Below are positions 16,327 to 24,853 of a stretch of DNA of 64,000 nucleotides, one piece after another (positions within the stretch are counted from its first letter, which is position 1; each line of letters opens with the position of its first letter). The notes beneath the pieces were generated by a model. The model did no database searches. It was not told the DNA's origin and saw nothing but the letters and a program-made list of their open reading frames with translations. This DNA comes from Gordonia sp. X0973 (GTDB lineage Bacteria > Actinomycetota > Actinomycetes > Mycobacteriales > Mycobacteriaceae), in contig NZ_CP054691.1 in NCBI RefSeq assembly GCF_013348785.1, forward strand, positions 3,534,001-3,598,000, in the 5' to 3' direction. The position numbers and the translations under genes were made by a program.

Positions 16327-16345
16327 AATAAAATATAATGCTAAA
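16327..16345. promoter_or_regulatory. Shared AT-rich box (AATAAAATATAATGCTAAA)
   Basis: On the gene strand this reads TTTAGCATTATATTTTATT, 47 bp upstream of the enoyl-CoA hydratase GTG. It belongs to the nine-member box set and marks a separate promoter between the alcohol dehydrogenase gene and the hydratase. Confidence 0.5.
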
Positions 16346-16375
16346 CCATGCGTGCGGTCTCGCTGCCGCCTTCCG

Positions 16376-17443
16376 CTACATCTGCACGACCATCTTGATC
16401 TGGTCGTCCTTGTGGTCCTCCAGGTACTCCAGGCCGTCGGTGACGAAGTTGTCGGCCTTGACGCGCGCGGTGATGAAGGGACTCAGGTCGATCTTGCCCT
16501 CCTGCACCATCTTGATGGCGCCGGGGAACGCGTTCGCGTAGCCGACCGATCCTGCGATGGTCAGCTCCTTGAACAGCACCGTGACCAGATCCATCGGAAC
16601 CGGGGCGGTGTGGACGCCGAGGATCTCCATGTGACCGCCGATCTTCAGCGCGTTCAGCAACGGCTCGACGACGGGCGCGGCACCGACGCATTCGTAGGCG
16701 AAGTCCACGCCCTGGCCACCGGTCATCTCCGCGACGATCGCCTGCAGGTCCTCGTTGGCCGGATCGACCACCCGATCGGCGATCTTCGCGTTGACCGCGA
16801 ACTCGCGCCGGTTGGCCGCCAGCTCGGTGAGGATGACGGTGGCGCCGACACCCTTGAGCACCGCGGCGGTGAGGAGGCCGACGGGGCCGCCGCCACCGAC
16901 GAGGGCGACGTCACCGGCCTTGATCCCCGACTTGGTGACGCCGTGATAGCCGACGCAGAGCGGGTCGAACATCGCCGCCTGGTCCAGTGGGATGTCACCG
17001 ATCGGATGGACCTTCTCGGCCGGCACCGAGATCAGTTCGGACAGACCGCCGCCTCCGCCGGAGATGCCCAGGCAGGCCATCTTCCCGCAGGCGTTGTAGC
17101 GACCGGCCTTACACGCGGGACACTCGCCGCAGCCGCTGACCGGATCGATCGCGACCGGGTCACCCGGCTTGAGCCCGGTGACGCCCTCGCCGACCTCGAC
17201 GACGGTGCCGGAGAACTCGTGGCCCAGGACGATCGGCAGCGTCTCGCCGGTCAGTGCGTGCGGCTCGGTCTCACTCACCGGCGAGGTGGGCGGAATCGGG
17301 CCGTGGAAGTACAGGTGCAGGTCGGATCCGCACAGTCCGGTGAAGGCGGGCTTGACCAGCACCTTCCCCGGGCCGAGTTCCGGATCGGGGACGTCGGTCT
17401 CCATGCGGACGTCGCCCTTGCCGTAGTAACGCAGTGCCTTCAT
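16376..17443 (-). CDS. Zinc-dependent alcohol dehydrogenase (butanediol/sorbitol dehydrogenase-like)
   Basis: 355-residue medium-chain dehydrogenase. Catalytic zinc ligands Cys38 (GLCGSD) and His75-Glu76 (GHE); structural zinc Cys105, Cys108, Cys111, Cys119; NAD site VALVGGGGPVGLL near 185. The insertion between residues 44 and 70 is typical of the 2,3-butanediol dehydrogenase subgroup. It likely oxidizes a secondary alcohol to a ketone. It is the third gene of an apparent thiolase-NPD flavoprotein-alcohol dehydrogenase operon (gaps 40 and 51 bp). Confidence 0.9.
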   Translation of the reverse strand: MKALRYYGKGDVRMETDVPDPELGPGKVLVKPAFTGLCGSDLHLYFHGPIPPTSPVSETEPHALTGETLPIVLGHEFSGTVVEVGEGVTGLKPGDPVAIDPVSGCGECPACKAGRYNACGKMACLGISGGGGGLSELISVPAEKVHPIGDIPLDQAAMFDPLCVGYHGVTKSGIKAGDVALVGGGGPVGLLTAAVLKGVGATVILTELAANRREFAVNAKIADRVVDPANEDLQAIVAEMTGGQGVDFAYECVGAAPVVEPLLNALKIGGHMEILGVHTAPVPMDLVTVLFKELTIAGSVGYANAFPGAIKMVQEGKIDLSPFITARVKADNFVTDGLEYLEDHKDDQIKMVVQM

Positions 17444-17494
17444 GTGATTTCTCCTCGTCGAGATTTTCTGGCTGCTGATCTGTCGGTTCGGTGG

Positions 17495-18580
17495 TCAGGC
17501 CGAGTATTCGACCCGCTTCTTGGCGGCCTCGAGGGCGGCCACGGTCTCCTCGACGAGGCGTTCGAGCACGTCGGCGGCGGGCGAGATGTCGCGGATGAGG
17601 CCGGAACCCTGACCGGCGGGCAGTGCCTGCTGGTCCTTGAGGTCGGCGGCGGCCGCTGCGAAGCGGACCGGGCTGATCGCGACGCGCTGGCGCGGGTAGC
17701 CCAGCAGCTGGTCCATCCGGCCCTTCCAGACCTCGGTGAAGCGGTTCTGCAGTTGGCGGACGTAGAGCCCGTCGAAGATCAGCTCGCGCACCGTGGTGTC
17801 GTGGTCGGCCTCGACGATCGACTCCTTGTAGTTGCGCCCGACGCTGCTCTCCTCGGTGTTGATGAAGCGGGTGCCGATCCACGCGCCCTGGGCGCCCTGC
17901 GTGAGGACACCGGCGATCTGCGCACCGGTCACCAGGCCGCCGGCCGCGACGACGGGGATGGTCGCGAAGTCGAGGACCTCCTGCAGCAGCGTGATGAGGC
18001 CGATGTCGCCGGTGTGACCACCACCCTCGGTGCCCTGCACGACGACGATGTCGGTGCCGTTGGCGATCGCCCGCTTCGCGTGGCTCGCACGACCGACCAT
18101 CGAGATGGTCTTGGCGCCCCATTTGTGGGCGTGCTCGACGGCCCACTCCGGGGTGCCCAGCGCGCAGGCGATGACCTCGACGCCGTAGCGCTCGCAGATC
18201 GCCATCTTCTCCTTGGCGTCCTCGATGCCCATCGCCTTGTCGTCGACCGGGTGCACGTCGACGCCCTGCGCGCGGACCTCCTCCTCGAGTTCGCGGATGG
18301 GGTCGGGCACCTCGTCGGCGGCGACCGGCTCGGGGTTCTGCGGGGCGCGCGGCGGGAAGCCGATGTCGACGCAGAGCGGCTTGTCGGTGATGCTGCGGAC
18401 GAGCTTGATCTCCTCCTCGACGCGCTGGGGCGTCGGCGAGATGGCGGCGATCGTGCCGAGCCCGCCGGCCTTGGATACGGCGGCGGCGAGCGGGCCGAAG
18501 GCGACGCCGCCCATGCCCGCCTGCAGGATCGGGTACTCGATGCCGAGCAGGTCGCAGAGATCGGTCTTCAGGGTTGCCAT
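17495..18580 (-). CDS. NPD/nitronate monooxygenase-like FMN oxidoreductase
   Basis: 361-residue TIM-barrel flavoprotein: YPILQAGMGGVAFGPLAAAV at the N-terminus, phosphate-binding VQGTEGGGHTG (near 180) and AAGGLVTGAQ (near 212). The family covers nitronate monooxygenases, FabK-like enoyl reductases and IpdC-type enzymes of steroid ring catabolism, so a ring or enoyl-CoA redox step is as likely as nitronate oxidation. Placed between thiolase and alcohol dehydrogenase genes, a beta-oxidation-linked role is favoured (inference). Confidence 0.85.
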   Translation of the reverse strand: MATLKTDLCDLLGIEYPILQAGMGGVAFGPLAAAVSKAGGLGTIAAISPTPQRVEEEIKLVRSITDKPLCVDIGFPPRAPQNPEPVAADEVPDPIRELEEEVRAQGVDVHPVDDKAMGIEDAKEKMAICERYGVEVIACALGTPEWAVEHAHKWGAKTISMVGRASHAKRAIANGTDIVVVQGTEGGGHTGDIGLITLLQEVLDFATIPVVAAGGLVTGAQIAGVLTQGAQGAWIGTRFINTEESSVGRNYKESIVEADHDTTVRELIFDGLYVRQLQNRFTEVWKGRMDQLLGYPRQRVAISPVRFAAAAADLKDQQALPAGQGSGLIRDISPAADVLERLVEETVAALEAAKKRVEYSA

Positions 18581-18620
18581 TGGTTTCTCCTTGGTTGGCT
18601 GATGAGTGCGGATGCGCGGC

Positions 18621-19832
18621 TTACGCGGTGCGCTCGAAGATCGCGGCGAGGCCCTGGCCGCCGCCGATGCACATGGTCTCCAGTGCGTAGCGGCCGTCGC
18701 GGCGCTCGAGTTCGCGCAGCATCGTCGCGAGGATGCGGACGCCGGTCGCGCCCACCGGGTGGCCGAGCGAGATGCCCGAGCCGTTCACGTTGAGGCGCTC
18801 GAAATCGGCGTCGGTGAAGTTCAGGCCCGCGGTGCAGGCGAGGACCTGCGCGGCGAAGGCCTCGTTGAGTTCGATGAGGTCGAGGTCCTTGAGTTCGAGT
18901 CCGGCGCGCTGCAGCGCCAGGTTGGTCGACGGGACCGGACCGATGCCCATGCGGTTGGGCTCGACGCCGGCCACGGCCCACGTCACGAGCCTGCCCAGCG
19001 GCCTGAGTCCGAGCTTCGCCGCCTTCTCCGGTGTCGTGACGATGCAGACGGCGGCGCCGTCGTTCTGGCCGCTCGCGTTGCCCGCGGTCACCGTCGACTC
19101 GGAATCGATGCGGCGGCGCACCGCCTTCAACTCGGCGAGCGATTCGGGCGTGACATCGGCACGCGGGTGCTCGTCGCGGTCATGGGTCACCTCACCCTTG
19201 CGGGTGGCGACGGTGACCGGCACGATCTCGTCGACCAGGCGGCCCTCCTCGTGCGCGGCGACGGCCCGCTTATGCGATTGGTAGGCCAGCTCGTCTTGCG
19301 CCTCGCGGCTGATCGAGTACTCCTTGCGCAGGTTCTCCGCCGTCTCCAACATGCCGCCCTCGACGGGGTAGAACTTGCCGCCCGAGGTGACGCGGCCGCG
19401 GTTGATGCGGTCCATCAGGGTGGTGTCGGTGCCACGCAGCCCGAAGCGCAGGCCGAGGGCGTAATGCTCGGCCTGGCTCATGCTCTCGGCGCCGCCGGCC
19501 AGCACGAGGTCGCAGATTCCGGTCTGCACGCGCATCGCCGCGTCGATGACGGCCTGTAGGCCCGATCCGCAGCGGCGGTCGATCTGCAGCCCGGGTACCC
19601 GGACGTCCAGCCCGGCGTCGAGGGCGGCGATGCGGCCGATGGCCGGCGCCTCGCCGTTCGGGTAGCACTGGCCGAACAGCACGTCGTCGATGTCGTCGCT
19701 GGTGATGCCGGTCCGCTTGACGAGTTCCTTGACTACCGTCGACGCCAAGTCCGCGGTCGGGACGGAGGCGAACATGCCGCCGTACCGCCCGACGGGGGTG
19801 CGGATGGGTTCACAGATGACTGCGTCACGCAT
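18621..19832 (-). CDS. Acetyl-CoA C-acyltransferase (thiolase)
   Basis: 403 residues. Nucleophile Cys88 (IDRRCGSG), ELNEAFAAQ, SLGHPVGATG (His near 359) and MCIGGGQG (second Cys near 389): all catalytic motifs are present. It cleaves 3-ketoacyl-CoA with CoA. First gene of the operon reading left, divergent from an acyl-CoA dehydrogenase gene, with the intergenic operator region between. Confidence 0.92.
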   Translation of the reverse strand: MRDAVICEPIRTPVGRYGGMFASVPTADLASTVVKELVKRTGITSDDIDDVLFGQCYPNGEAPAIGRIAALDAGLDVRVPGLQIDRRCGSGLQAVIDAAMRVQTGICDLVLAGGAESMSQAEHYALGLRFGLRGTDTTLMDRINRGRVTSGGKFYPVEGGMLETAENLRKEYSISREAQDELAYQSHKRAVAAHEEGRLVDEIVPVTVATRKGEVTHDRDEHPRADVTPESLAELKAVRRRIDSESTVTAGNASGQNDGAAVCIVTTPEKAAKLGLRPLGRLVTWAVAGVEPNRMGIGPVPSTNLALQRAGLELKDLDLIELNEAFAAQVLACTAGLNFTDADFERLNVNGSGISLGHPVGATGVRILATMLRELERRDGRYALETMCIGGGQGLAAIFERTA

Positions 19833-19872
19833 GTGTTGAGGCCTTCGCTTCCCAGAGGAATTTCCACGGTAT

Positions 19873-19896
19873 CTATGGTTTCTAACGTAACCATAG
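19873..19896. promoter_or_regulatory. Inverted repeat CTATGGTT-N8-AACCATAG with TTTCTAACGTA core
   Basis: Perfect 8-bp arms around TCTAACGT between the divergent thiolase and acyl-CoA dehydrogenase genes. The core TTTCTAACGTA also occurs in the promoter of the other acyl-CoA dehydrogenase gene at 29963. A separate AT-rich box overlaps its right edge. Confidence 0.5.
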
Positions 19897-19912
19897 ATTA
19901 TATTATCTGTGG
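19893..19912. promoter_or_regulatory. Shared AT-rich box (AGATTATATTATCT)
   Basis: Near-palindrome AGAT(T)ATAT(T)ATCT at 19895-19908, member of the nine-site box set. It could serve both divergent promoters. Confidence 0.5.
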
Positions 19913-19976
19913 ATACAATACCGGTTTGAGACTCAGGCCACAGAAGAACCGCCACCGAAAGAAGGCCCGTACCCCC

Positions 19977-21170
19977 ATGAGCAGCAGACTCTGCGAAACC
20001 GCCGACCTCACCGACGTCCAGCGCGACATCCTCTCCGCCGTCCGCACCTTCGTCGACGACAAGGTCCTGCCCGTGGCCACCGAGCTGGAGCACAAGGACG
20101 AGTACCCGACCGAGATCGTCGCGGCGATGAAGGAGATGGGCATCTTCGGCCTGACCATCCCCGAGGAATTCGGCGGCCTGGGCGAGTCCCTGCTGACCTA
20201 TGCGCTCGTCGTCGAGGAGCTGTCCCGCGGCTGGATGAGCGTCTCGGGCATCGTCAACACTCACTTCATCGTCGCCTATCTGCTGCTGCAGCACGGGACC
20301 GACGAGCAGAAGCGCAAATACCTGCCCCGCCTGGCGGCCGGCGAGTTGACCGGCGCCTTCTCCATGTCGGAGCCCGCGCTGGGATCCGACGTGGCCGCGA
20401 TCTCCACTACCGCCACCGCCGAGGGCGACTCCTACGTCATCAACGGCCAGAAGATGTGGCTGACCAACGGCGGCTCGTCGTCGCTGGTCGCCGTGCTCGT
20501 CCGCACCCCGCTCGGGAAGGACCGCCCGCACCAGAATTTGACGACCTTCCTCATCGAGAAGACCCCCGGCTTCGGCGAGATCGCGCCCGGCCTGACCATC
20601 CCCGGGAAGATCGACAAGATGGGCTACAAGGGCGTCGACACGACCGAGCTCATCTTCGACGGCTATCGGATCGGCGCCGACGAGATCCTGGGCGGCGAAC
20701 CCGGCCGCGGCTTCTACCAGATGATGGACGGCGTCGAGGTCGGCCGCGTCAACGTCGCCGCGCGCGGTGTCGGCGTCGCGACCCGCGCCTTCGAGCTGGG
20801 GGCTTCCTACGCGCAGCAGCGGGAAACCTTCGGCAAGCCGATCGCCGAACACCAGGCCGTGCTGTTCCGCCTCGCGGAGATGGGGACCAAGGTCGAGGCC
20901 GCCCACCAGATGGTGGTGCGCGCCGCCCGCATCAAGGACGCCGGGCAGCGCAACGACCTCGAAGCCGGCATGGCGAAGTACCTGGCGTCGGAGTACTGCC
21001 GCGAGGTGGTCGAAGACGCCTTCCGCATCCACGGCGGCTACGGGTTCGCCAAGGAGTACGAGATCGAGCGGCTCTACCGCGAGGCCCCGATGCTGCTGAT
21101 CGGCGAGGGCACCGCCGACATCCAGCGCATGATCATCGGCCGGCGGCTGCTCGAGAACTACAAGCTCTGA
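19977..21170 (+). CDS. Acyl-CoA dehydrogenase
   Basis: 397 residues. FAD segments FSMSEPALGSDVAA and YVINGQKMWLTNG; C-terminal IHGGYGFAKEYEIERLYRE and IGEGTADIQR, whose Glu is the expected catalytic base of the medium-chain type. ATG 19977 follows GAAAGAAGG. It is divergent from the thiolase gene and 60 bp ahead of a racemase-like gene, fitting oxidation of a 2-methyl-branched acyl-CoA after epimerization (inference). Confidence 0.92.
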   Translation: MSSRLCETADLTDVQRDILSAVRTFVDDKVLPVATELEHKDEYPTEIVAAMKEMGIFGLTIPEEFGGLGESLLTYALVVEELSRGWMSVSGIVNTHFIVAYLLLQHGTDEQKRKYLPRLAAGELTGAFSMSEPALGSDVAAISTTATAEGDSYVINGQKMWLTNGGSSSLVAVLVRTPLGKDRPHQNLTTFLIEKTPGFGEIAPGLTIPGKIDKMGYKGVDTTELIFDGYRIGADEILGGEPGRGFYQMMDGVEVGRVNVAARGVGVATRAFELGASYAQQRETFGKPIAEHQAVLFRLAEMGTKVEAAHQMVVRAARIKDAGQRNDLEAGMAKYLASEYCREVVEDAFRIHGGYGFAKEYEIERLYREAPMLLIGEGTADIQRMIIGRRLLENYKL

Positions 21171-21230
21171 CCGGTCCGGATCACTCGCAGAACGTCACCA
21201 AGAACTCGTCACGAAGAAGGAGTAACCACC

Positions 21231-22388
21231 GTGGGACCGCTGGACGGGATCAAGGTCGTCGAAGTCGGCTCGATCGGCCCGGGGCCGTGGTGCGCCATGA
21301 TGCTCAGCGACATGGGTGCCGAGGTCATCCGGTTGGACCGGGCGGGCGAGGCGCTGGCGCATCAGCCCGATTCACCGCTCCCGATCGATTTCGCCAACCG
21401 TCGCGGACGGCAGTCGGTCGCCGTCGACCTCAAGAATCCGTCCGCCGTCGAGGCCGTGCTGAAGCTCGCCGAGGGCGCCGACGCCATCATCGAGGGCTTC
21501 CGGCCGGGTGTCGCCGAGCGGTTGGGCATCGGGCCCGACGCGGTGCTCGCGCGGAATCCGAAGATCGTCTACGGCCGGATGACCGGCTGGGGTCAGGACG
21601 GTCCGATGGCGATGGTCCCCGGCCACGACATCAACTACCTGGCACTGACCGGGCTGCTGCACACGATCGGACCGAAGGAGCGACCGCTGCCGCCGTTGAA
21701 CCTGGTCGGCGACTTCGGCGGCGGCGGCATGTTGCTCGCCTTCGGCGTGGTCGCGGGCATCCTGAGCAGTCAGCGCACCGGGGAAGGGCAGGTCGTCGAC
21801 GCGGCGATGATCGACGGCGCCTCGCTGCTCGGCGGGATGGTCCACAGCCTCGCCCAGATCGGCAGGTGGACGGAGGAGCGCGAGGCCAACCGCCACGACG
21901 GCGGGGCACCGTTCTACGGCACGTACGAGACGGCCGACGGTCTGTTCGTCGCGATCGCCGCGAACGAGCCGCAGTTCTACCGGGTGATGATCGAGACGCT
22001 GGGCTTCTCCCCCGACGAACTGCCCGCCCAGGACGACGAGTCGACGTGGCCCGACGTGCGCGCCCGCTTCGCCGCGGTGTTCAAGTCGAAGACTCGCGAC
22101 GAATGGGACGAGGTCTTCGCTGGGTTGGAGACCTGCTACTCACCGGTGCTCACGATGGCGGAGGCGCGCGACAACGCCCACAACGTGAGCCGCGACGTCT
22201 TCGTCGAGCACGACGGCATCAAGCAGCCCGCCCCCGCCCCGCGCTTCGACAAGACGCCCGGCGCGATCGCGGGCCCCGCCCCGTATCCCGGGCAGCATTC
22301 GCGAGAAACCCTGTCCCGGTGGGGTTTTGGGGAAGAAGAGATCGCCGGCCTCGTAGCTTCCGGGGCCGTCGTCGACATCAACGACTAG
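21231..22388 (+). CDS. Alpha-methylacyl-CoA racemase (CaiB/BaiF family)
   Basis: 385 residues. It has the racemase triad in its known contexts: His132 (GHDINY), Asp161 (GDFGGGG) and Glu246 (NEPQFY), matching the mycobacterial Mcr active site. It interconverts (2R)- and (2S)-methylacyl-CoA so that stereospecific acyl-CoA dehydrogenases can act. GTG 21231 has AAGGAG 9 nt upstream. It is probably co-transcribed with the acyl-CoA dehydrogenase. A repeat copy follows its stop. Confidence 0.92.
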   Translation: MGPLDGIKVVEVGSIGPGPWCAMMLSDMGAEVIRLDRAGEALAHQPDSPLPIDFANRRGRQSVAVDLKNPSAVEAVLKLAEGADAIIEGFRPGVAERLGIGPDAVLARNPKIVYGRMTGWGQDGPMAMVPGHDINYLALTGLLHTIGPKERPLPPLNLVGDFGGGGMLLAFGVVAGILSSQRTGEGQVVDAAMIDGASLLGGMVHSLAQIGRWTEEREANRHDGGAPFYGTYETADGLFVAIAANEPQFYRVMIETLGFSPDELPAQDDESTWPDVRARFAAVFKSKTRDEWDEVFAGLETCYSPVLTMAEARDNAHNVSRDVFVEHDGIKQPAPAPRFDKTPGAIAGPAPYPGQHSRETLSRWGFGEEEIAGLVASGAVVDIND

Positions 22389-22401
22389 GGCCGGTGAACG
22401 A

Positions 22402-22536
22402 GGTCTCGATACACCTTCTCGGCTAGCGCCTCGAAGGCACTCGACCACCGTTGGGACACCACTCGACCACCGAGAATCGCACCCCGACGGTGGTCGAGTG
22501 GATCCGAGCCGCAAGGCGAGGAACCGTATCGAGACC
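22402..22536. repeat. Palindromic repeat copy B (L end ... R end)
   Basis: 135 bp between GGTCTCGATAC (22402) and GTATCGAGACC (22526-22536). L end ACACCTTCTCGGCTAGCGCCTCGAAGG; R end GGATCCGAGCCGCAAGGCGAGGAACC. The centre holds two inverted CACTCGACCACC / GGTGGTCGAGTG units. It lies between the racemase stop and the GIY-YIG gene. Confidence 0.87.
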
Positions 22537-22639
22537 AAGCGACCCGACAATGCCAACCGACATATCCACAATTCGGCGCCGTCCACAGGTCTTCGAAGTC
22601 ACCGTGGCGGACACCCCTGACGCCGACGATGATCAGTCG

Positions 22640-22930
22640 ATGGGGGCATACATGTACATCCTGCGGTGCGCGGACGACAGCTTCTACGTGGGAAGCACCA
22701 CCGATCTCGAACGTCGCGTCTACCAACACAACGAGGGCGAAGGGGCGGCGTACACGAGACGGCGACGCCCGGTGAAACTCGAGTACGCGGCGGAGTTCGA
22801 GTCGATCGTCGAGGCGTACGCATTCGAGAAGCAGGTCCAGAATTGGTCACGGGCCAAGCGGCAGGCACTGATCGACGGCGACTTCGATCGCCTCCAGGAA
22901 TCGGCGCGAAAGAAGTTCGATCGCGGCTAG
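22640..22930 (+). CDS. GIY-YIG nuclease domain protein
   Basis: 96 residues, a bare GIY-YIG domain of the UPF0213/YhbQ size. Motif halves YIL (6-8) and YVG (16-18), Arg25-Arg26 helix, and metal-binding Glu63 in AFEKQVQNWSRAKR are all present, so it should be catalytically competent. ATG 22640 gives the normal N-terminus; GTG 22604 is an alternative. Its cellular role is unknown. It is flanked on both sides by copies of the window's palindromic repeat (ending 22536; starting 22956), unlike any other gene here. Confidence 0.88.
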   Translation: MGAYMYILRCADDSFYVGSTTDLERRVYQHNEGEGAAYTRRRRPVKLEYAAEFESIVEAYAFEKQVQNWSRAKRQALIDGDFDRLQESARKKFDRG

Positions 22931-22955
22931 CGGCGATGACATATTTGGGTTACGA

Positions 22956-23069
22956 GGTCTCGATACACCGACTCGGCTAGCGCCTCGCCGGCACTCGACC
23001 ACCCATCTACGGCGCCCCGACGGTGGTCGAGTGGATCCGAGCCCCTGGGCGAGGAACCGTATCGAGACC
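22956..23069. repeat. Palindromic repeat copy C1 (L end ... R end)
   Basis: 114 bp, the shortest complete copy: GGTCTCGATAC at 22956 and GTATCGAGACC at 23059-23069, with the centre reduced to CACTCGACCACC-N16-GGTGGTCGAGTG. It begins 25 bp after the GIY-YIG stop. Confidence 0.87.
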
Positions 23070-23122
23070 CGGTGACGGTAAAGGCCATCGCACCCAGCGC
23101 AGTTGGCATGGTCGGGTTACGA

Positions 23123-23301
23123 GGTCTCGATACACCTTCTCGGCTAGCGCCTCGAAGGCACTCGACCACCGTTGGGTCACCACTCGACCACCGTTGGGTC
23201 ACCACTCGACCACCGTTGGGACACCACTCGACCACCGCGAATCGCACCCCGACGGTGGTCGAGTGGATCCGAGCCGCTAGGCGAGGAACCGTATCGAGAC
23301 C
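23123..23301. repeat. Palindromic repeat copy C2 with internal 22-bp tandem array
   Basis: 179 bp with the same L and R ends as B. The centre holds three consecutive 22-bp units (CACTCGACCACCGTTGGGWCAC) at 23159-23180, 23181-23202 and 23203-23224, plus a partial fourth. C1 and C2 fill the gap between the GIY-YIG gene and the convergent aldehyde dehydrogenase gene (22931-23332). Confidence 0.87.
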
Positions 23302-23332
23302 GCCCACCTACGACACTCGACCACCGTCGGGC

Positions 23333-24796
23333 CTACCGTATGGGCCACTGGACGTGCTTGACCTCGAAGAACTCTCGATAGCCTTCTTCGCCGCATTCGC
23401 GGCCGATACCGGAATGTCCCGGACCACCCCAGGGAGCGTCGAGACGACGGCCACCGCCTCCGTTGATGGTCACCGTGCCCGAGCGCAGACGGCGCGCCAC
23501 GTCGATCGCGTCGACCGTCGTCCCCCAGATGTTGGCGTTGAGCGCATACCTGGAGTCGTTGGCCAGCTCGACCGCCTCGTCGACCTCGTCGTAGGGCAGC
23601 ACGACGGCCACCGGGGCGAACAGCTCCTCCTGCGCGATCTCCGAAGAATTGTCGACGCCGGTGACCAGCGTCGGCGCGTAGAAGTGCCCGTGCGACAGAC
23701 CTTCGGCGCGCTTGCCGCCGACCGCGATGGTCGCACCGGCGTCGACCGCCCGTTGCACATAGCCTTCGACGCGCTGCAGATGCTCCTCGCTGATCAGCGG
23801 ACCGACGAAGGTCTTCGGGTCGCTCGCATCCCCGACGACGAGCCCGTCCATATACTCCGCCGACTTCTTCACGAATTCGTCGAAGTCGGTGCGCGGCACC
23901 AGGGTGCGGGTCGTCGCGCCACATGCCTGACCGGCGTTGGCGCAGAAGCGCAGCGCCGAACCGGCGATCGTCGAGTCGATGTCGGTGCCGGGAAGGATGA
24001 GGTTCGGCGACTTGCCGCCGAGTTCCAGCACGACCTTGGTGAGGTTGGGGGCGGCGAGCTGCTGGATGATCGTGCCGACGGCGGCCGAGCCGGTGAAGGT
24101 GGCCATGTCGATCGCGCGAGAACCGACGACCTGTTCGGTGACCTCCGGCCCGCCGAACACCAGGTTGACCGCGCCGGGCGGGAAGCCGGCCTCGTCCATG
24201 AGACGCACGATCGCGACCGTGCAGGCGATCCCCTTGGGCGACGGCACCAGCACCGACGTGCAACCGGCGGCCAAGGCGGCACACACCTTCCACACGATCA
24301 GCATGATCGGATAGTTGTAGGCGGCGATCGCGGCGACGACGCCGATCGGTTCGCGCAGCAACATGCTGCTCGTCGTCACCGGCACGTAGTGCAACGGCAG
24401 TTGCTGCTCCAACCCGTCGGCGGGTCCGCGCTCCGCCGCATCGGCGAACCAGCGGGTGAACGCGATCGGGCTGAGCACCTGCTGCTGCGCGGTGCTGATG
24501 GCGGTGCCCACCTCGCGGGCGATCAGCCCCATGAGTTCGTCGGCGTCGCGCTCCATGAGGTCGGCGAGCTTGCGCAACAGCTGGGCGCGCTCCGCGCCGG
24601 TCAGCGCGCGCCACGCTCCGCCGTGGAATTCGCGATGCGCGGCGGCCAACGCCGCCTCGACCTGTTCGGTGCCTGCGGAGGTCGCCGCGTACAGCGCCTC
24701 CTCGGTGGACGGGTTGGTCGAAGTCATCTCCGGGCCAGTACCGTCCACCCACGCACCGTCGATGTAGCAGCCCGGACCGGACGTCGCATATGTCAT
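23333..24796 (-). CDS. NAD(P)-dependent aldehyde dehydrogenase
   Basis: 487 residues, complete. General base Glu258 (VLELGGKSPN), nucleophile Cys292 (NAGQACGATTR), cofactor segment FTGSAAVG. The usual KPSPxxP segment reads VPSPKG, a mild departure. The C-terminal loop GGGGRRLDAPWGGPGHSGIGRE is typical. It lies 57 bp downstream of the ADP-forming acyl-CoA synthetase gene on the same strand, so the pair would turn an aldehyde into an acyl-CoA. Confidence 0.9.
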   Translation of the reverse strand: MTYATSGPGCYIDGAWVDGTGPEMTSTNPSTEEALYAATSAGTEQVEAALAAAHREFHGGAWRALTGAERAQLLRKLADLMERDADELMGLIAREVGTAISTAQQQVLSPIAFTRWFADAAERGPADGLEQQLPLHYVPVTTSSMLLREPIGVVAAIAAYNYPIMLIVWKVCAALAAGCTSVLVPSPKGIACTVAIVRLMDEAGFPPGAVNLVFGGPEVTEQVVGSRAIDMATFTGSAAVGTIIQQLAAPNLTKVVLELGGKSPNLILPGTDIDSTIAGSALRFCANAGQACGATTRTLVPRTDFDEFVKKSAEYMDGLVVGDASDPKTFVGPLISEEHLQRVEGYVQRAVDAGATIAVGGKRAEGLSHGHFYAPTLVTGVDNSSEIAQEELFAPVAVVLPYDEVDEAVELANDSRYALNANIWGTTVDAIDVARRLRSGTVTINGGGGRRLDAPWGGPGHSGIGRECGEEGYREFFEVKHVQWPIR

Positions 24797-24853
24797 CTCT
24801 ACTGCCCTACCTCTTCGTCTGTCGTTGTCGTCAGCCCGTCATCGCCGACGGGT

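Noticed and set aside
22402..22536. Insertion sequence ends
   Set aside because: The repeats have terminal inverted repeats but no transposase gene and no clear target duplications, so they are called repeats, not IS elements.
22451..22639. Longer GIY-YIG protein starting inside repeat copy B
   Set aside because: The extra 63 residues are translated repeat sequence; the nuclease fold begins at 22640.
23159..23224. CRISPR-like short repeats
   Set aside because: The 22-bp units are directly adjacent without spacers and belong to an intergenic palindromic element; no cas genes nearby.
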